In this document: positions 1 through 8,847 of the stretch, piece after piece | Position numbering within the stretch: the first letter of the stretch is position 1 | How the letters are laid out: each line of letters begins with the position of its first letter | Translations under genes and position numbers: made by a program | Assembly: GCA_025361425.1 (NCBI GenBank) | Contig: JANYAH010000053.1 | Coordinates: 54,902 to 118,901, forward strand | Reading direction: 5' to 3' | Source of the DNA: Candidatus Solibacter sp. | Lineage (GTDB): Bacteria; Acidobacteriota; Terriglobia; Bryobacterales; Bryobacteraceae | Length of the DNA: 64,000 nt | Notes under the pieces: model-generated | Databases searched by the model: none | What the model was told of the DNA's origin: nothing | Seen by the model: only the letters and a program-made list of their open reading frames with translations

Positions 1-298
1 TCAGGCGCACAAAGCGAACGCCGCTCATCGAAGCGATGTAGGCGTCGTTCTCCGGCATGTAGCCGATCAGGCTGCGCACTTCGCGCACCTGCGTGCGTAC
101 GTCCTTGCCGAAAATGCGGGCGGTTCCGGAAGTCGGCTTGTGAAAGCCCAGCAGGGTGTTGATCAGAGTACTCTTGCCCGCTCCATTGGGGCCCAGCAGG
201 CCGATGGATCGCCCCGTGAGCTTGGCTTTCAGGTTTTTCAGGATGGTGCGGTCGCCGAAGCGGACTTCAAGGCCATCCAGTTCTATAACGGGCTCCAT
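1..298 (-). CDS. ABC transporter ATP-binding protein (N-terminal part, cut by window edge)
   Basis: The first ~99 residues are visible; the rest lies before base 1. The protein begins [20 protein letters not shown] and carries a clear Walker A motif, [12 protein letters not shown], at about residues 33-44, typical of the ATP-hydrolysing subunit of an ABC exporter or importer acting at the inner face of the membrane. The Q-loop region ([11 protein letters not shown]) is also present. It lies 4 bases downstream of the FecR-type gene on the same strand, so it is probably co-transcribed with that gene and the sigma factor. The substrate cannot be told: the short ATPase with a Q-loop followed by PEN is common in ABC-2 type exporters, which is my guess. 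Confidence 0.9.
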   Translation of the reverse strand, partial: MEPVIELDGLEVRFGDRTILKNLKAKLTGRSIGLLGPNGAGKSTLINTLLGFHKPTSGTARIFGKDVRTQVREVRSLIGYMPENDAYIASMSGVRFVRL

Positions 299-302
299 TC
301 TG

Positions 303-2783
303 CTATTTAAACGCAGGAGCGCGGTCTCGTGTTCCCATGAATTGCGTGAACGGGATGGCGTTTTGCAGATTGCCGCCGATGAGGCTGCTCAAGCTCATCC
401 CCATCAGGTTGCCGCTGGTGGCGACGCTGATGCGGTCCGGTTCTCCGTAGGCCGCGATCAAGGTGGATTTCATATTGCCCAGGTTCTGCATCATGTTCGC
501 CTGTCCGCCGCCGCCCTGCGGCACCATGCCGCCCAGTAGATTGAGGATCGGCGCCAGCGTCGTGCCCAGATTCTGGTAGATCAGCGCGGAGAAGTTATTG
601 TAGTGGTCGCGCGGCAACAGGGCGATGAACGCCGCGGAGTGGGTGATCGACGCCCTCCCGCTCTTCGCCTGCAAGGCGCGGGAAATCAGCACGCGGGTGG
701 GCCCGGCGATCATGTAGCCATCGGCAAAGGTGTAATGCGCTTCCGTGAGCGGGCTGCCATCGCCGCCCGCGATCATGTAGTAAGTCCGGCCCTCCACCAC
801 TTCCTGCGCGATGCGCAGCGGCCGGTTGCCGGCTTTCACAGTCTCCCGGCTGTAGGCCTCGCCGAACTTTTGCAGTGCGGTCTGCATCTTGACTGGGTCG
901 TAGACTTCGGTTACCAGCTTCCAGGAAGGCACGGGGATGGCGGAACCGTCCAGCGAGAGGGAGAACTCGCTGCCCAGCGCAGCCGCGAAATCGTTGCGCA
1001 GATCGACGCCGCTCTGCGCCAGCAGGCCGCTCAGCGATTTCTCGGTGGACGCGGCCACTCCGCGGTTTTGCAGGCCCACCAGCCCATCCACAATGGCGAC
1101 CGGGCTCTTCACCACGAACGCCGTGACTATGGTAGCCTCGGGCGAAACGTAATCCAGCGAGCCCATCGGGGAGGGGTCCGCCAGCCAGGCGGCCATCCCG
1201 GTGCGGGGACCATCGAAGCCCAGCGCGGCGCGGGCTTCCATCTGGTGATTAATTTCCTTTCCCTCGGCGATGAAGTAGCGTGCGCCGCCGGCAAGGGCTT
1301 GACGCGGTCCCAGGGCGGAGAGGTCGGCGCTCAACAGCAGGCCGGCGCCATTCTTGTAGGATTCGTTGATGCGCGCATAGAACTGTGTGTTCTGGAAACC
1401 GCCGGCGGGCGCGTCCAGACTGGCGGCAAAGGCGGCGACCGCGTCGCGGGGACCAAAAGCCACCAGGCCATTGCGCTCTTCCACCGCGACCCCGGCGGGC
1501 AGATGCTGCTGCTTGAGGAACTCGGCAAATCCGGGGCGCTTCACTTCGGCGAAGAAGACCGGCAGTTGGGTTTTCCCATCGGCCGTTGTGAAGCCCGTGA
1601 CCACAATCTCTTCGCCCAGGTACACGCTAGCGGTGCGCAGTTTTTCGAGGATGGGCCCCGCGCCGGCGGCGTGGCCGCTCCACCAGGCCCGCAGTTCGGG
1701 GCTTTCCGACATCTTCTGGTTGAACACGTTCTGCGTCTGCCCCAGATAGCCGGCCAAGTTCGGGATGCTGGCGAAAAAAACGGTGGACGCCGGCAGGCGG
1801 CCCAGCAGCTTGCTTGCATAGCGAAGCTCGGGCATGCGGATCTGCGACAGGCCGGCGCGCAGGCTTTCCAGTTGCTGCGTGAGCTTCTCGCGATTGCGGC
1901 TCCAGCCGATATCGTCCTTCACCGACACGGCCTCCAGGTTGGGGCTGGTCACCGTCTGATCGCCGGGGTGCAGAATCTTGTCGTTACTATCCTGCGACAC
2001 ATGCACTTCGCCTTCTATCACGGACACTCGCGAGCCTTTGACGCCAGACGTGACGCTGAAGACGGTGCCGGTGACGGCCACGCGGCAATCGGCGGTGGCG
2101 ACATACAGGTGGCCGGAACGCCGCTTGGCGGCCTGTACGATGATGCTGCCGCGTCCCAGGCGGATGGTGAGATCGCTGGCCGTTTGCGTATTGGAGAAGC
2201 CGGAACGTTCGCGGAGTTCCACCACGCTGCCGTCCTTCAATTGCAGCATGGCGTTAGAATCCTTCGCGGTGCGAATCTCGACGCCATCGGGGAGGTCCTG
2301 GCCCACCGCCAGCACCTGGATTCCGGTGGGCAAAATCTCATAGAGCGTGCCGTTGACGGCCTGCACGATGGCGCGGCCAGTGTGGTTGCCGTACTGATCC
2401 ACGGCGAACCAGACCGAAAGCCCGGTGGCGGCGATTACGGTGGCGGCCACAGCCCAACGGGCGGTATAGTTGACGCGTCGCGGCGCGGAGGGCGCAGCCA
2501 TGGCAACCACACGGCCTTCGTAGACGCGGCGGCAGGCGACGCACTCATGCAGGTGATCTTTCACCAGCAGGGCGCGCGCTTCCGCCAGACGCCCGGCCTT
2601 GAACTCGGGGATCAGCGCCTGGAAATCTTCGCAACTGTGCAGCGGGGCATGGCATTGCGCGGCGAGGTTGGCCCACACGCGGGCGGCCGCGGCTTCGATT
2701 ACGGCTGCGTCGACGGTGTCCTCGCGGATTTCCATCATGGCTTGCTCCAGGGCAGGGTCCAAGGGTGTGTATTCGGTATTCAT
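303..2783 (-). CDS. Large FecR-domain membrane protein with N-terminal anti-sigma-like zinc-finger segment
   Basis: 826 residues. The cytoplasmic N-terminus has an HECVAC segment (His79, Cys81, Cys84) resembling the zinc-binding HxxxCxxC core of zf-HC2 anti-sigma domains. One membrane helix follows at about 108-127. A FecR-type domain lies at about 168-262 ([40 protein letters not shown]). The remaining ~550 residues are predicted outside the membrane and I do not recognise them. FecR proteins sense or transmit periplasmic signals to a partner sigma factor. The start codon overlaps the stop of the upstream ECF sigma gene by four bases (ATGA), so the two are translationally coupled; a cognate anti-sigma role is the natural inference. 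Normal FecR proteins are about 320 residues, so the C-terminal extension is unusual. Confidence 0.8.
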   Translation of the reverse strand: MNTEYTPLDPALEQAMMEIREDTVDAAVIEAAAARVWANLAAQCHAPLHSCEDFQALIPEFKAGRLAEARALLVKDHLHECVACRRVYEGRVVAMAAPSAPRRVNYTARWAVAATVIAATGLSVWFAVDQYGNHTGRAIVQAVNGTLYEILPTGIQVLAVGQDLPDGVEIRTAKDSNAMLQLKDGSVVELRERSGFSNTQTASDLTIRLGRGSIIVQAAKRRSGHLYVATADCRVAVTGTVFSVTSGVKGSRVSVIEGEVHVSQDSNDKILHPGDQTVTSPNLEAVSVKDDIGWSRNREKLTQQLESLRAGLSQIRMPELRYASKLLGRLPASTVFFASIPNLAGYLGQTQNVFNQKMSESPELRAWWSGHAAGAGPILEKLRTASVYLGEEIVVTGFTTADGKTQLPVFFAEVKRPGFAEFLKQQHLPAGVAVEERNGLVAFGPRDAVAAFAASLDAPAGGFQNTQFYARINESYKNGAGLLLSADLSALGPRQALAGGARYFIAEGKEINHQMEARAALGFDGPRTGMAAWLADPSPMGSLDYVSPEATIVTAFVVKSPVAIVDGLVGLQNRGVAASTEKSLSGLLAQSGVDLRNDFAAALGSEFSLSLDGSAIPVPSWKLVTEVYDPVKMQTALQKFGEAYSRETVKAGNRPLRIAQEVVEGRTYYMIAGGDGSPLTEAHYTFADGYMIAGPTRVLISRALQAKSGRASITHSAAFIALLPRDHYNNFSALIYQNLGTTLAPILNLLGGMVPQGGGGQANMMQNLGNMKSTLIAAYGEPDRISVATSGNLMGMSLSSLIGGNLQNAIPFTQFMGTRDRAPAFK

Positions 2784-3337
2784 GCCACGCCTCCCATGTA
2801 AGCTTGATATTCCTTCTGCAAACGGTCTCTAGTGCGCGAGAGCGTCACCGCCACGGTTCCCGGTGTGGTGTTGAGCAGGCGCGCGATTTCCGGGTTGTCC
2901 TTGCCCTCAAAGAAGCGCAGGGCGAACATCTGGGCGATGCGGGGATTGAGCCGGGCGAGAGCGCCGCGCAGCCAATCCCGGATCTCGTTGGAATGCTGGG
3001 CACGCTCGGGACTGCGGGAGGCCGGTGCCGCCAGTACAGGTTCCAGTTCATCCAGGGGAATGTGGCGGATGTTCTGGCGGGAGCGCATCAGGTCCAGCGC
3101 TGCGTTAACGGCCGAGCGGTGCAGAAAGCTGGCCACGTTGCCGATGGGTTCGGCGCCGGTGTCGCGCTTTACCATGCGAAGGAAAACCGTCTGGAGGACG
3201 TCTTCCGCGTCGCCGGCGTTGGCGGTGATGCGGTACGCGGCGCGAAAGACCAGGGCATGGTGTTCGCGAAAGATCTGTTCCAGGTCCTGGACGGAGAGGT
3301 CGGCCGGTTCTGTGGGGGCAGCCATTAGCGCTTTCAT
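2780..3337 (-). CDS. ECF-type RNA polymerase sigma factor
   Basis: 185 residues, the usual size for an extracytoplasmic-function sigma factor. Region 2 is visible at about residues 20-85, including GDAEDVLQTVFLRMV, which matches the core-binding/-10 recognition helix. Region 4 lies at about 120-175 with the helix-turn-helix segment LNPRIAQMFALRFFEGKDNP and TPGTVAVTLSRTRDRLQ, which reads the -35 element. It is the first gene of a minus-strand set with the FecR-type protein and an ABC ATPase; the 4-base overlap with the FecR gene supports a sigma/anti-sigma pair. Two close in-frame ATGs exist (residues 1 and 5); I keep the first. Confidence 0.92.
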   Translation of the reverse strand: MKALMAAPTEPADLSVQDLEQIFREHHALVFRAAYRITANAGDAEDVLQTVFLRMVKRDTGAEPIGNVASFLHRSAVNAALDLMRSRQNIRHIPLDELEPVLAAPASRSPERAQHSNEIRDWLRGALARLNPRIAQMFALRFFEGKDNPEIARLLNTTPGTVAVTLSRTRDRLQKEYQAYMGGVA

Positions 3338-3479
3338 CCTATCAGGCTCATCCTACTGTAGATGACGCCATCCGCATCGGCGAATTAGCGGGTTTGACAG
3401 GGGCGGAAGCAAATTTGTCTAAACTGTTGTTTCCCCACATTCGCCATTAAGCAACAAAGCATCACGATTCCCCTCACCC

Positions 3480-3512
3480 AAAAAAAGCTCCACACCAGGA
3501 AGGCGTGGAGCC
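3480..3512 (-). terminator. Rho-independent terminator after korAB
   Basis: On the minus strand a GC-rich stem (GCTCCAC at 3487-3493 paired with GTGGAGC at 3505-3511) is followed by a run of seven T. It lies about 120 bases beyond the korB stop codon and before the sigma-factor gene, so it probably ends the korAB transcript. Confidence 0.8.
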
Positions 3513-3630
3513 ATAGAGTCTTACTACGATCCGTCTCGGAGGATGACAGACCAGGATGATGCTATCATTTAACGTTCACGAATGCAATCTAGAACTGGAT
3601 CCCATTTTCGGATATGGTTCTCCGGGCGAC

Positions 3631-4677
3631 CTAACGCAGTTCTTCCATGATCTGTTCCAAAACCTCCCGCGAAGGCCTGATTTTGGACTCGGGCAAGGTC
3701 CCTATGGGTACGTCCACCAGGTTCAACTGCTCGATGAAAGTCGGTTTCAAGGGGTTTACATACAGAACACCTGTAAGCACTTCGCCCTTGGCTTCGGCTT
3801 CTTCCAGGATGGCTCCGGCGGCCAGACGGTTGGTGGGGTCGTAGTCGCGGTCCAGTTTGCGGATGCGCAGGTGAGAGCCATCATGCATTTCGACATCCAT
3901 GACTTCCCCCTCGGGGATGTCCACGGCAATCTCCTGGAAATGCGGCACAAAATCTAACTCGTGTAACACGGTCTCGTGTTCCTTCATGTAACTGTAGCTT
4001 TTGGTGGAGCCCACGTGGTCGTTGAAGGTGACGCAGGGCGAGATGACGTCGATCACCGACAGCCCCCTGTGCGCGATTGCGGTTTTCAAAATGGCCTGCA
4101 ACTGCCTCTTGTCGCCGCTGAAGGAACGGGCGACGAAAGTGGCGCCCCATTTGAGGGCAAGCGCACAGCAATCGAAGGGGGGCAGATCGTTGACCGTGCC
4201 CGTCTTGAGCGTGGAACCGATGTTGGCGGTGGCTGAGAACTGTCCTTTGGTCAAGCCGTAAACACCATTGTCTTCAATAATGTAAATGAGTGGGATGTTG
4301 CGGCGTACCATGTGCATGAACTGGCCGAGCCCAATGGAAGCGGTATCGCCGTCACCGGAAACGCCGATTCCCATCAGCGTGCTATTGGCCAGCAGCGCGC
4401 CGGTGGCGATGGCCGGCATACGTCCGTGGACCCCGTTGAACCCATGGGAGAGTCCCAGGAAGTAGGCCGGCGACTTGGATGAGCAGCCGATGCCGCTGAA
4501 CTTGGCCACGGTCCACGGTTCAACCCCGAGTTCATAGAAAGCTTCAATAACCCGCTCGGAAATTGAGTTGTGCCCGCACCCCGCGCACAACGTGGTCTTG
4601 CTGCCCTTATAGTTGATGACCTCCAGCCCGATGTGGTTGACCTTCTTGGCGGGAGGAGGCGTGGTGGTGGTGCTCAT
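3631..4677 (-). CDS. korB: 2-oxoacid:ferredoxin oxidoreductase, beta subunit
   Basis: 348 residues. With KorA it oxidatively decarboxylates a 2-oxoacid (most likely 2-oxoglutarate) to the acyl-CoA, reducing ferredoxin, in the cytoplasm. The thiamine-pyrophosphate/Mg site is visible as GIGVSGDGDTASIGLGQFMHM at about residues 103-123 (GDGD core). The cysteines expected to hold the single 4Fe-4S cluster are present: LCAGCGHNS, GIGCSSK and DVISPCVTFND. The start codon directly abuts the korA stop (TAAATG), so the subunits are coupled. There is no separate delta-type ferredoxin gene beside them, as in the two-subunit KorAB/OorAB-like and aerobic forms. Substrate assignment to 2-oxoglutarate rather than pyruvate is by resemblance only. 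Confidence 0.92.
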   Translation of the reverse strand: MSTTTTPPPAKKVNHIGLEVINYKGSKTTLCAGCGHNSISERVIEAFYELGVEPWTVAKFSGIGCSSKSPAYFLGLSHGFNGVHGRMPAIATGALLANSTLMGIGVSGDGDTASIGLGQFMHMVRRNIPLIYIIEDNGVYGLTKGQFSATANIGSTLKTGTVNDLPPFDCCALALKWGATFVARSFSGDKRQLQAILKTAIAHRGLSVIDVISPCVTFNDHVGSTKSYSYMKEHETVLHELDFVPHFQEIAVDIPEGEVMDVEMHDGSHLRIRKLDRDYDPTNRLAAGAILEEAEAKGEVLTGVLYVNPLKPTFIEQLNLVDVPIGTLPESKIRPSREVLEQIMEELR

Positions 4678-6522
4678 TTACTTGCCCTCCTGTTTCACGA
4701 TGTCGTCGGTGACCGTGCGCGCATCCAGCGGCAAGCCGCCGTAGTAGCGCACGCTGCGCAGCTTGGCAATCAGGTCGGCGTCGAGTTCCAGGCGCATGAG
4801 GCCGAGCAGTTGGGCATCGCGGTTCTGGTCCACCACGTAGACGCGGTCGTGGCGGCGGATGAACTCCAGCATGTCATTAGTGAAGGGATACGCTTTGAGG
4901 CGCAAATAGCTGGCTGCGATGCGGTATTCGTCGCGCAGTTGATCGCAGCTCTCGCGCACCGCGCAGTCGGAGGTGCCGATGGCGATGAACCCGATGCTGG
5001 CCCCCTTGGCTTCCTGAATCACCGGCACGGGGACGAACTGGCGCATGACTTCGAACTTGTGCGCCAGCCGATCCATGTTGTTCACGTAATCGTCTTCCCG
5101 TTCGGTGTATTGGGCCTTGTCGTTGTGGCCGCTGCCGCGCGTGAAGTAGGACGCCGCCGGATGGTTGGTGCCCGGCAGGGTGCGGTAGCCGACGCCGTCG
5201 CCATCCACGTCGCGGTAGCGCGCAAAGCCCCCCAGCTTTTCGAGATCCTCGGCGGACAGCACTTTGCCGCGGTCGATGGGCTTTTCGGGATAGGCGAAGG
5301 CGTCCGAGGTCCAGTTGTTCATGCCAAGATCGAGGTCGGTCATGACGAACACCGGGGTCTGGAACTTCTCCGCGAATTCGAAGGCGTCGATGGACATCGA
5401 GAAGCACTCCGCCGGCGATGCGGGGAAGAACATGGGGTGCTTGGTATCGCCGTGGGAGAGGAGCGCGGTGGAAATGAGGTCGCTCTGCGCGGTTCGGGTG
5501 GGCAAGCCCGTCGAGGGTCCCACGCGCTCCACGTTGAAGACGACGGTGGGCCGCTCCGCGTAGTAGCCGAGGCCGATGAACTCGCTCATCAGTGAGATGC
5601 CCGGCCCGGCGGTGGCGGTCATCGAACGCGCGCCGGCCCATCCCGCGCCAAGCGCCATGCCGATCGAGGCCAGTTCGTCTTCGGCCTGCACAATTGCAAA
5701 GGTGGCCTTGCCCGTTTCGGGGTCCAGGCGGAAGCGCTTCATGTAGCCGATCATAGTTTCGACCAGCGAGGAAGAAGGCGTAATGGGATACCACGTCACC
5801 ACGGTGCAGCCGGCGAACATGCAGCCCAGCGCGCAGGCGGCGTTGCCATCGATGATGATCTTGCCGGCCGTTTCGTTCATCCGCTCCAGGTTGAAGCGCA
5901 GGCGCCCGGTGAACGTTTTGGTGGCGTACTCGAAACCGGCCTGGCACGCGCCCCAGTTGAGTTCGGCGGCCTTGGCCTTCTTCGTGCCGAACTGTTTTAG
6001 CAACGCTTTGTGGATCTCTTCCATTTCGATGCCGAGAAGTTTGGCCACCACGCCGTCGTAAATCATGTTGCGGACCAGTTTCCGCAATTTGGCATCGGGG
6101 CACACCGGCGCCACCAGCTTATCGAACGGGATCGGGAAGAAGTGTACATCGCTGCGCAGTTCATTGAGCTTCAACGGCTCGTCGTAGACAACGGCGGCGC
6201 CGCTGTCCAGCTTCATGACATCCTCGCGGGCGGTTTCCGGGTTCATGGCCACCAGGAAATCGATTTCCTTGCGGCGTCCGATGTACCCATATTTGCTCAC
6301 GCGGATCGTAAACCAGGTGGGCAATCCCGCGATGTTCGACGGGAACATGTTCTTCCCGGAAACCGGAATGCCCATCTGAAAGATGGCCCGCAGCAAGACG
6401 GAGTTCGCCGTCTGGCTGCCGCTCCCGTTCACGGTTGCTACCTGGATACTGAAATCGTTGGTTACCGAGTGGCTCGGCTGGCCGGGCAGAGAGTCCGCCG
6501 GAGATACCTCTAGTGTAGACAT
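4678..6522 (-). CDS. korA: 2-oxoacid:ferredoxin oxidoreductase, fused gamma-alpha subunit
   Basis: 614 residues from the chosen ATG. The N-terminal ~190 residues form the gamma domain (VNGSGSQTANSVLLRAIFQM, GIPVSGKNMFPSNIAGLPTW), followed by the alpha pyrimidine-binding domain beginning GNAACALGCMFAGCTVVTWYPITPSS and containing TATAGPGISLMSEFIGLGYYAERP. A gamma-alpha fusion is usual for KorA. The reading frame extends upstream to a TTG at 6585, but the ATG at 6522 has an AAGGA ribosome site about ten bases upstream and starts MSTLEV, so I prefer it. It is coupled to korB downstream. In aerobic bacteria these enzymes can replace or supplement the 2-oxoglutarate dehydrogenase of the TCA cycle. 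Confidence 0.92.
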   Translation of the reverse strand: MSTLEVSPADSLPGQPSHSVTNDFSIQVATVNGSGSQTANSVLLRAIFQMGIPVSGKNMFPSNIAGLPTWFTIRVSKYGYIGRRKEIDFLVAMNPETAREDVMKLDSGAAVVYDEPLKLNELRSDVHFFPIPFDKLVAPVCPDAKLRKLVRNMIYDGVVAKLLGIEMEEIHKALLKQFGTKKAKAAELNWGACQAGFEYATKTFTGRLRFNLERMNETAGKIIIDGNAACALGCMFAGCTVVTWYPITPSSSLVETMIGYMKRFRLDPETGKATFAIVQAEDELASIGMALGAGWAGARSMTATAGPGISLMSEFIGLGYYAERPTVVFNVERVGPSTGLPTRTAQSDLISTALLSHGDTKHPMFFPASPAECFSMSIDAFEFAEKFQTPVFVMTDLDLGMNNWTSDAFAYPEKPIDRGKVLSAEDLEKLGGFARYRDVDGDGVGYRTLPGTNHPAASYFTRGSGHNDKAQYTEREDDYVNNMDRLAHKFEVMRQFVPVPVIQEAKGASIGFIAIGTSDCAVRESCDQLRDEYRIAASYLRLKAYPFTNDMLEFIRRHDRVYVVDQNRDAQLLGLMRLELDADLIAKLRSVRYYGGLPLDARTVTDDIVKQEGK

Positions 6523-6823
6523 CGGTTGGGGTTCCTTGTATCGGGGAGTGTGGCCCACTTCACGGTTGCTCCAATTATATTGCAAAATGCGGTAGGGGTG
6601 GGTGCTGGGCGGAAGAGGCCTTCACGAATCCGGAGAGTCCACCTACATCGTCAGGTCCATATCCTCTACTAGTCCATCGCGCTCCACACGAACGTGAAAT
6701 TACCGTGCTCGATCCCTTTGCCTCCGCCCCCGACGAGTTTCTCGGCTAACCGCCCTACCGCCGGTGTACTCTCTTCCAGGTACCGCGCCTCCGGATTTCC
6801 GTCCGTGTTAACTTGAAAGCTCT

Positions 6824-7603
6824 GTGAAAATTCTCTTTATCGGCGATATTTTCGGCGCACCCGGACGACATATTGTGGCGGACCACGTGGAGGATATCGT
6901 CAAGACCAATCAGATCGACCTGGCGATTGCCAATGGCGAGAACGCCGCCGGAGGCTTCGGCATCACGCCGGCGATCGCCGAGGAGCTGTTCGCCCTCGGC
7001 CTGGATGTTATCACCAGCGGCAACCATGTCTGGGACAAGCGCGAACTCTACGATTACCTGAACCGCCAGCCGCGGATGCTGCGCCCGGCGAATTACCCCG
7101 ACGGGCCCGGACATGGACTCGTGACCGTGCGCGCCCGCAACGGCGTGGAGTGCGCCGTGATCAATCTGCAAGGCCGCACCTACATGCCGTCCACGGATTG
7201 TCCGTTCCGCAAGGCGGATTTGCTCTTGAGTCAGCTCGACCCCGCGGTTAAAGTGAAGTTCCTGGATTTTCATGCCGAGGTGACCAGCGAGAAGATGGCG
7301 ATGGGCTGGTATCTGGACGGCCGCGTATCGGCCGTAGTGGGCACGCACACCCACGTCGCCACCGCCGATACCCGTATCCTGCCCGGCGGCACCGCCTACC
7401 AGACGGATTGCGGCATGACCGGCCCCTACCGGTCGGTGATCGGCGTCGATACGGATACCATTTTGCAGCGCTTCCTTTCCGGCATGCCGGTGCGCATGGA
7501 AGCTGCCAAACACGGGGCGGAGTTGCACTCGGTAATCGTCGACGTGGACGAGGAGACCGGGAACGCGCGCTCCGCCCGTCGCCACACCATCAACGGAGAC
7601 TAG
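6824..7603 (+). CDS. YmdB-family metallophosphoesterase
   Basis: 259 residues, the family length for YmdB/TIGR00282 proteins. Metal-ligand motifs are complete: GDIFGAPGR at residues 7-15, ANGENAAGG near 39, GNHVWD near 67, and GTHTHVATADTRILP near 173. Members are cytoplasmic cyclic-nucleotide (2',3'-cNMP/cAMP) phosphodiesterases that influence biofilm formation in Bacillus; the activity here is inferred from family. The start is GTG (KILFIGDIF is the standard N-terminus). The diguanylate cyclase gene begins three bases after its stop, so the two probably share a transcript, pairing two nucleotide-signalling proteins. Confidence 0.9.
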   Translation: MKILFIGDIFGAPGRHIVADHVEDIVKTNQIDLAIANGENAAGGFGITPAIAEELFALGLDVITSGNHVWDKRELYDYLNRQPRMLRPANYPDGPGHGLVTVRARNGVECAVINLQGRTYMPSTDCPFRKADLLLSQLDPAVKVKFLDFHAEVTSEKMAMGWYLDGRVSAVVGTHTHVATADTRILPGGTAYQTDCGMTGPYRSVIGVDTDTILQRFLSGMPVRMEAAKHGAELHSVIVDVDEETGNARSARRHTINGD

Positions 7604-7606
7604 TCG

Positions 7607-8797
7607 ATGGACCCTTCCAGCCCGGTTGCCGATATCACCTCGTTTTATGTGCAGGAAATCGGCGCCGTGCTCTTCGGAACGGTTTTTCTGTTCCTGTACC
7701 GGCAATCGCGGGTCGTCTACTTCGGGCTTTGGGCCGTCGCCTGGGGAATGCGGATTCTGGCCACGTTTTTCGGCTTCCAGTTGCTGCGCACACAACACTC
7801 CGGCTGGCTGGCGCCCTATGCCACCTTCGAATTCGGATTTGCCATTGTACTGATCTCGGCGGCGCGTGCCGGCTTTGCCTCCAGTATGAAGGACTGGCGC
7901 ACGGTGCTGCGCCTGATCTCCATTCTTCCCATCTTCGTGGCGCTGGTTTGGGCCATCGGCCAGTATTCCGGCCTGGAAGCCTACCACGCGTCGCACGCCG
8001 TGATCATCGGCTTCGTCTATATCTACAACTTCTACACCCTGCGCCACAGCGGCGGCGTGGGTGCGCGAATTTTCCGCTACTCCCTACTGGTGCTGGCCGC
8101 CGCGTTCTTTGAGCACGCCGTGATTCTGCTCTACCTCTTCAATCGCGCCGGCGCGCCCGCCTGGAGCGTGTACCTGCACCATGAGACGTATTACGATTTC
8201 GCGCTGCACTGCGTGATGGCCTTTGCCGCCATGGCGATGTGGAGTGAGAGCCAGATCGACCGCCTGCGCGACCTGACCGGCGAACTGGATCACCTGCGCC
8301 GTGAGCGCAAACAGACGCTGGATCTGGACCGGTTGACCGGCCTCTTGAATCAGGCGGCGCTGGCGCGCCGGGTGGAGGAACCGGCGGGCTTCGAAGGCGC
8401 CGTGGTGGTCTGCGACATGGACAATTTCAAGGACATCAATGACCGCTACGGGCATCTGGTGGGCGATGAAATCCTGCGCAACATCGGCAACCTCTTGCAG
8501 TCTTCCATCCGCCATGAGGATGAAGCCTTCCGCTGGGGAGGCGATGAGTTTGTCATCCTGTTTCACAATCAGCGCACCGAAGTCGCCGTGCGGCGCATGG
8601 CGGATGTGGAATTCCGTCTGCGCGATTTCCGTGTCCGCGGCCTGGGCGTCCTGCCCATCAGCTTCAGTTGGGGAACGGCCGATACTGAAGGGCGCGCCCT
8701 CCGCGACGCGCTCGACCAAGCCGACCGGAACATGTACACCCTCAAGCGCTCCCGCGCCGCGGAAGGCGCACCGCGGCAGTACCCTCCGGCCCGCTAA
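7607..8797 (+). CDS. Membrane-anchored diguanylate cyclase (GGDEF domain)
   Basis: 396 residues. The first ~215 residues are hydrophobic, with about six to seven membrane helices and no recognised sensor name. After a short linker (SQIDRLRDLTGELDHLRRER) a GGDEF domain runs from about 238 to 385. The catalytic signature is exact (RWGGDEFVILF, GGDEF at 311-315). An RxxD allosteric inhibitory site (Arg302-Asp305) precedes it by five residues, so feedback inhibition by cyclic di-GMP is expected. It should make c-di-GMP at the inner membrane. Three bases separate it from the upstream YmdB-type phosphoesterase gene. Confidence 0.93.
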   Translation: MDPSSPVADITSFYVQEIGAVLFGTVFLFLYRQSRVVYFGLWAVAWGMRILATFFGFQLLRTQHSGWLAPYATFEFGFAIVLISAARAGFASSMKDWRTVLRLISILPIFVALVWAIGQYSGLEAYHASHAVIIGFVYIYNFYTLRHSGGVGARIFRYSLLVLAAAFFEHAVILLYLFNRAGAPAWSVYLHHETYYDFALHCVMAFAAMAMWSESQIDRLRDLTGELDHLRRERKQTLDLDRLTGLLNQAALARRVEEPAGFEGAVVVCDMDNFKDINDRYGHLVGDEILRNIGNLLQSSIRHEDEAFRWGGDEFVILFHNQRTEVAVRRMADVEFRLRDFRVRGLGVLPISFSWGTADTEGRALRDALDQADRNMYTLKRSRAAEGAPRQYPPAR

Positions 8798-8847
8798 ACC
8801 CTCGCGCACCAACGTGTCACAGACGCTTTCGTCCGAAAACCCGGCGC

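Noticed and set aside
603..2801. Long plus-strand open frame (732 codons) opposite the FecR-type gene
   Set aside because: Composition is that of an antisense shadow in GC-rich DNA (His/Gly/Ala/Arg-rich, no domains); the minus-strand gene has clear motifs and operon coupling.
6755..8047. 430-codon minus-strand frame across the YmdB and GGDEF genes
   Set aside because: Shadow of two well-supported plus-strand genes.
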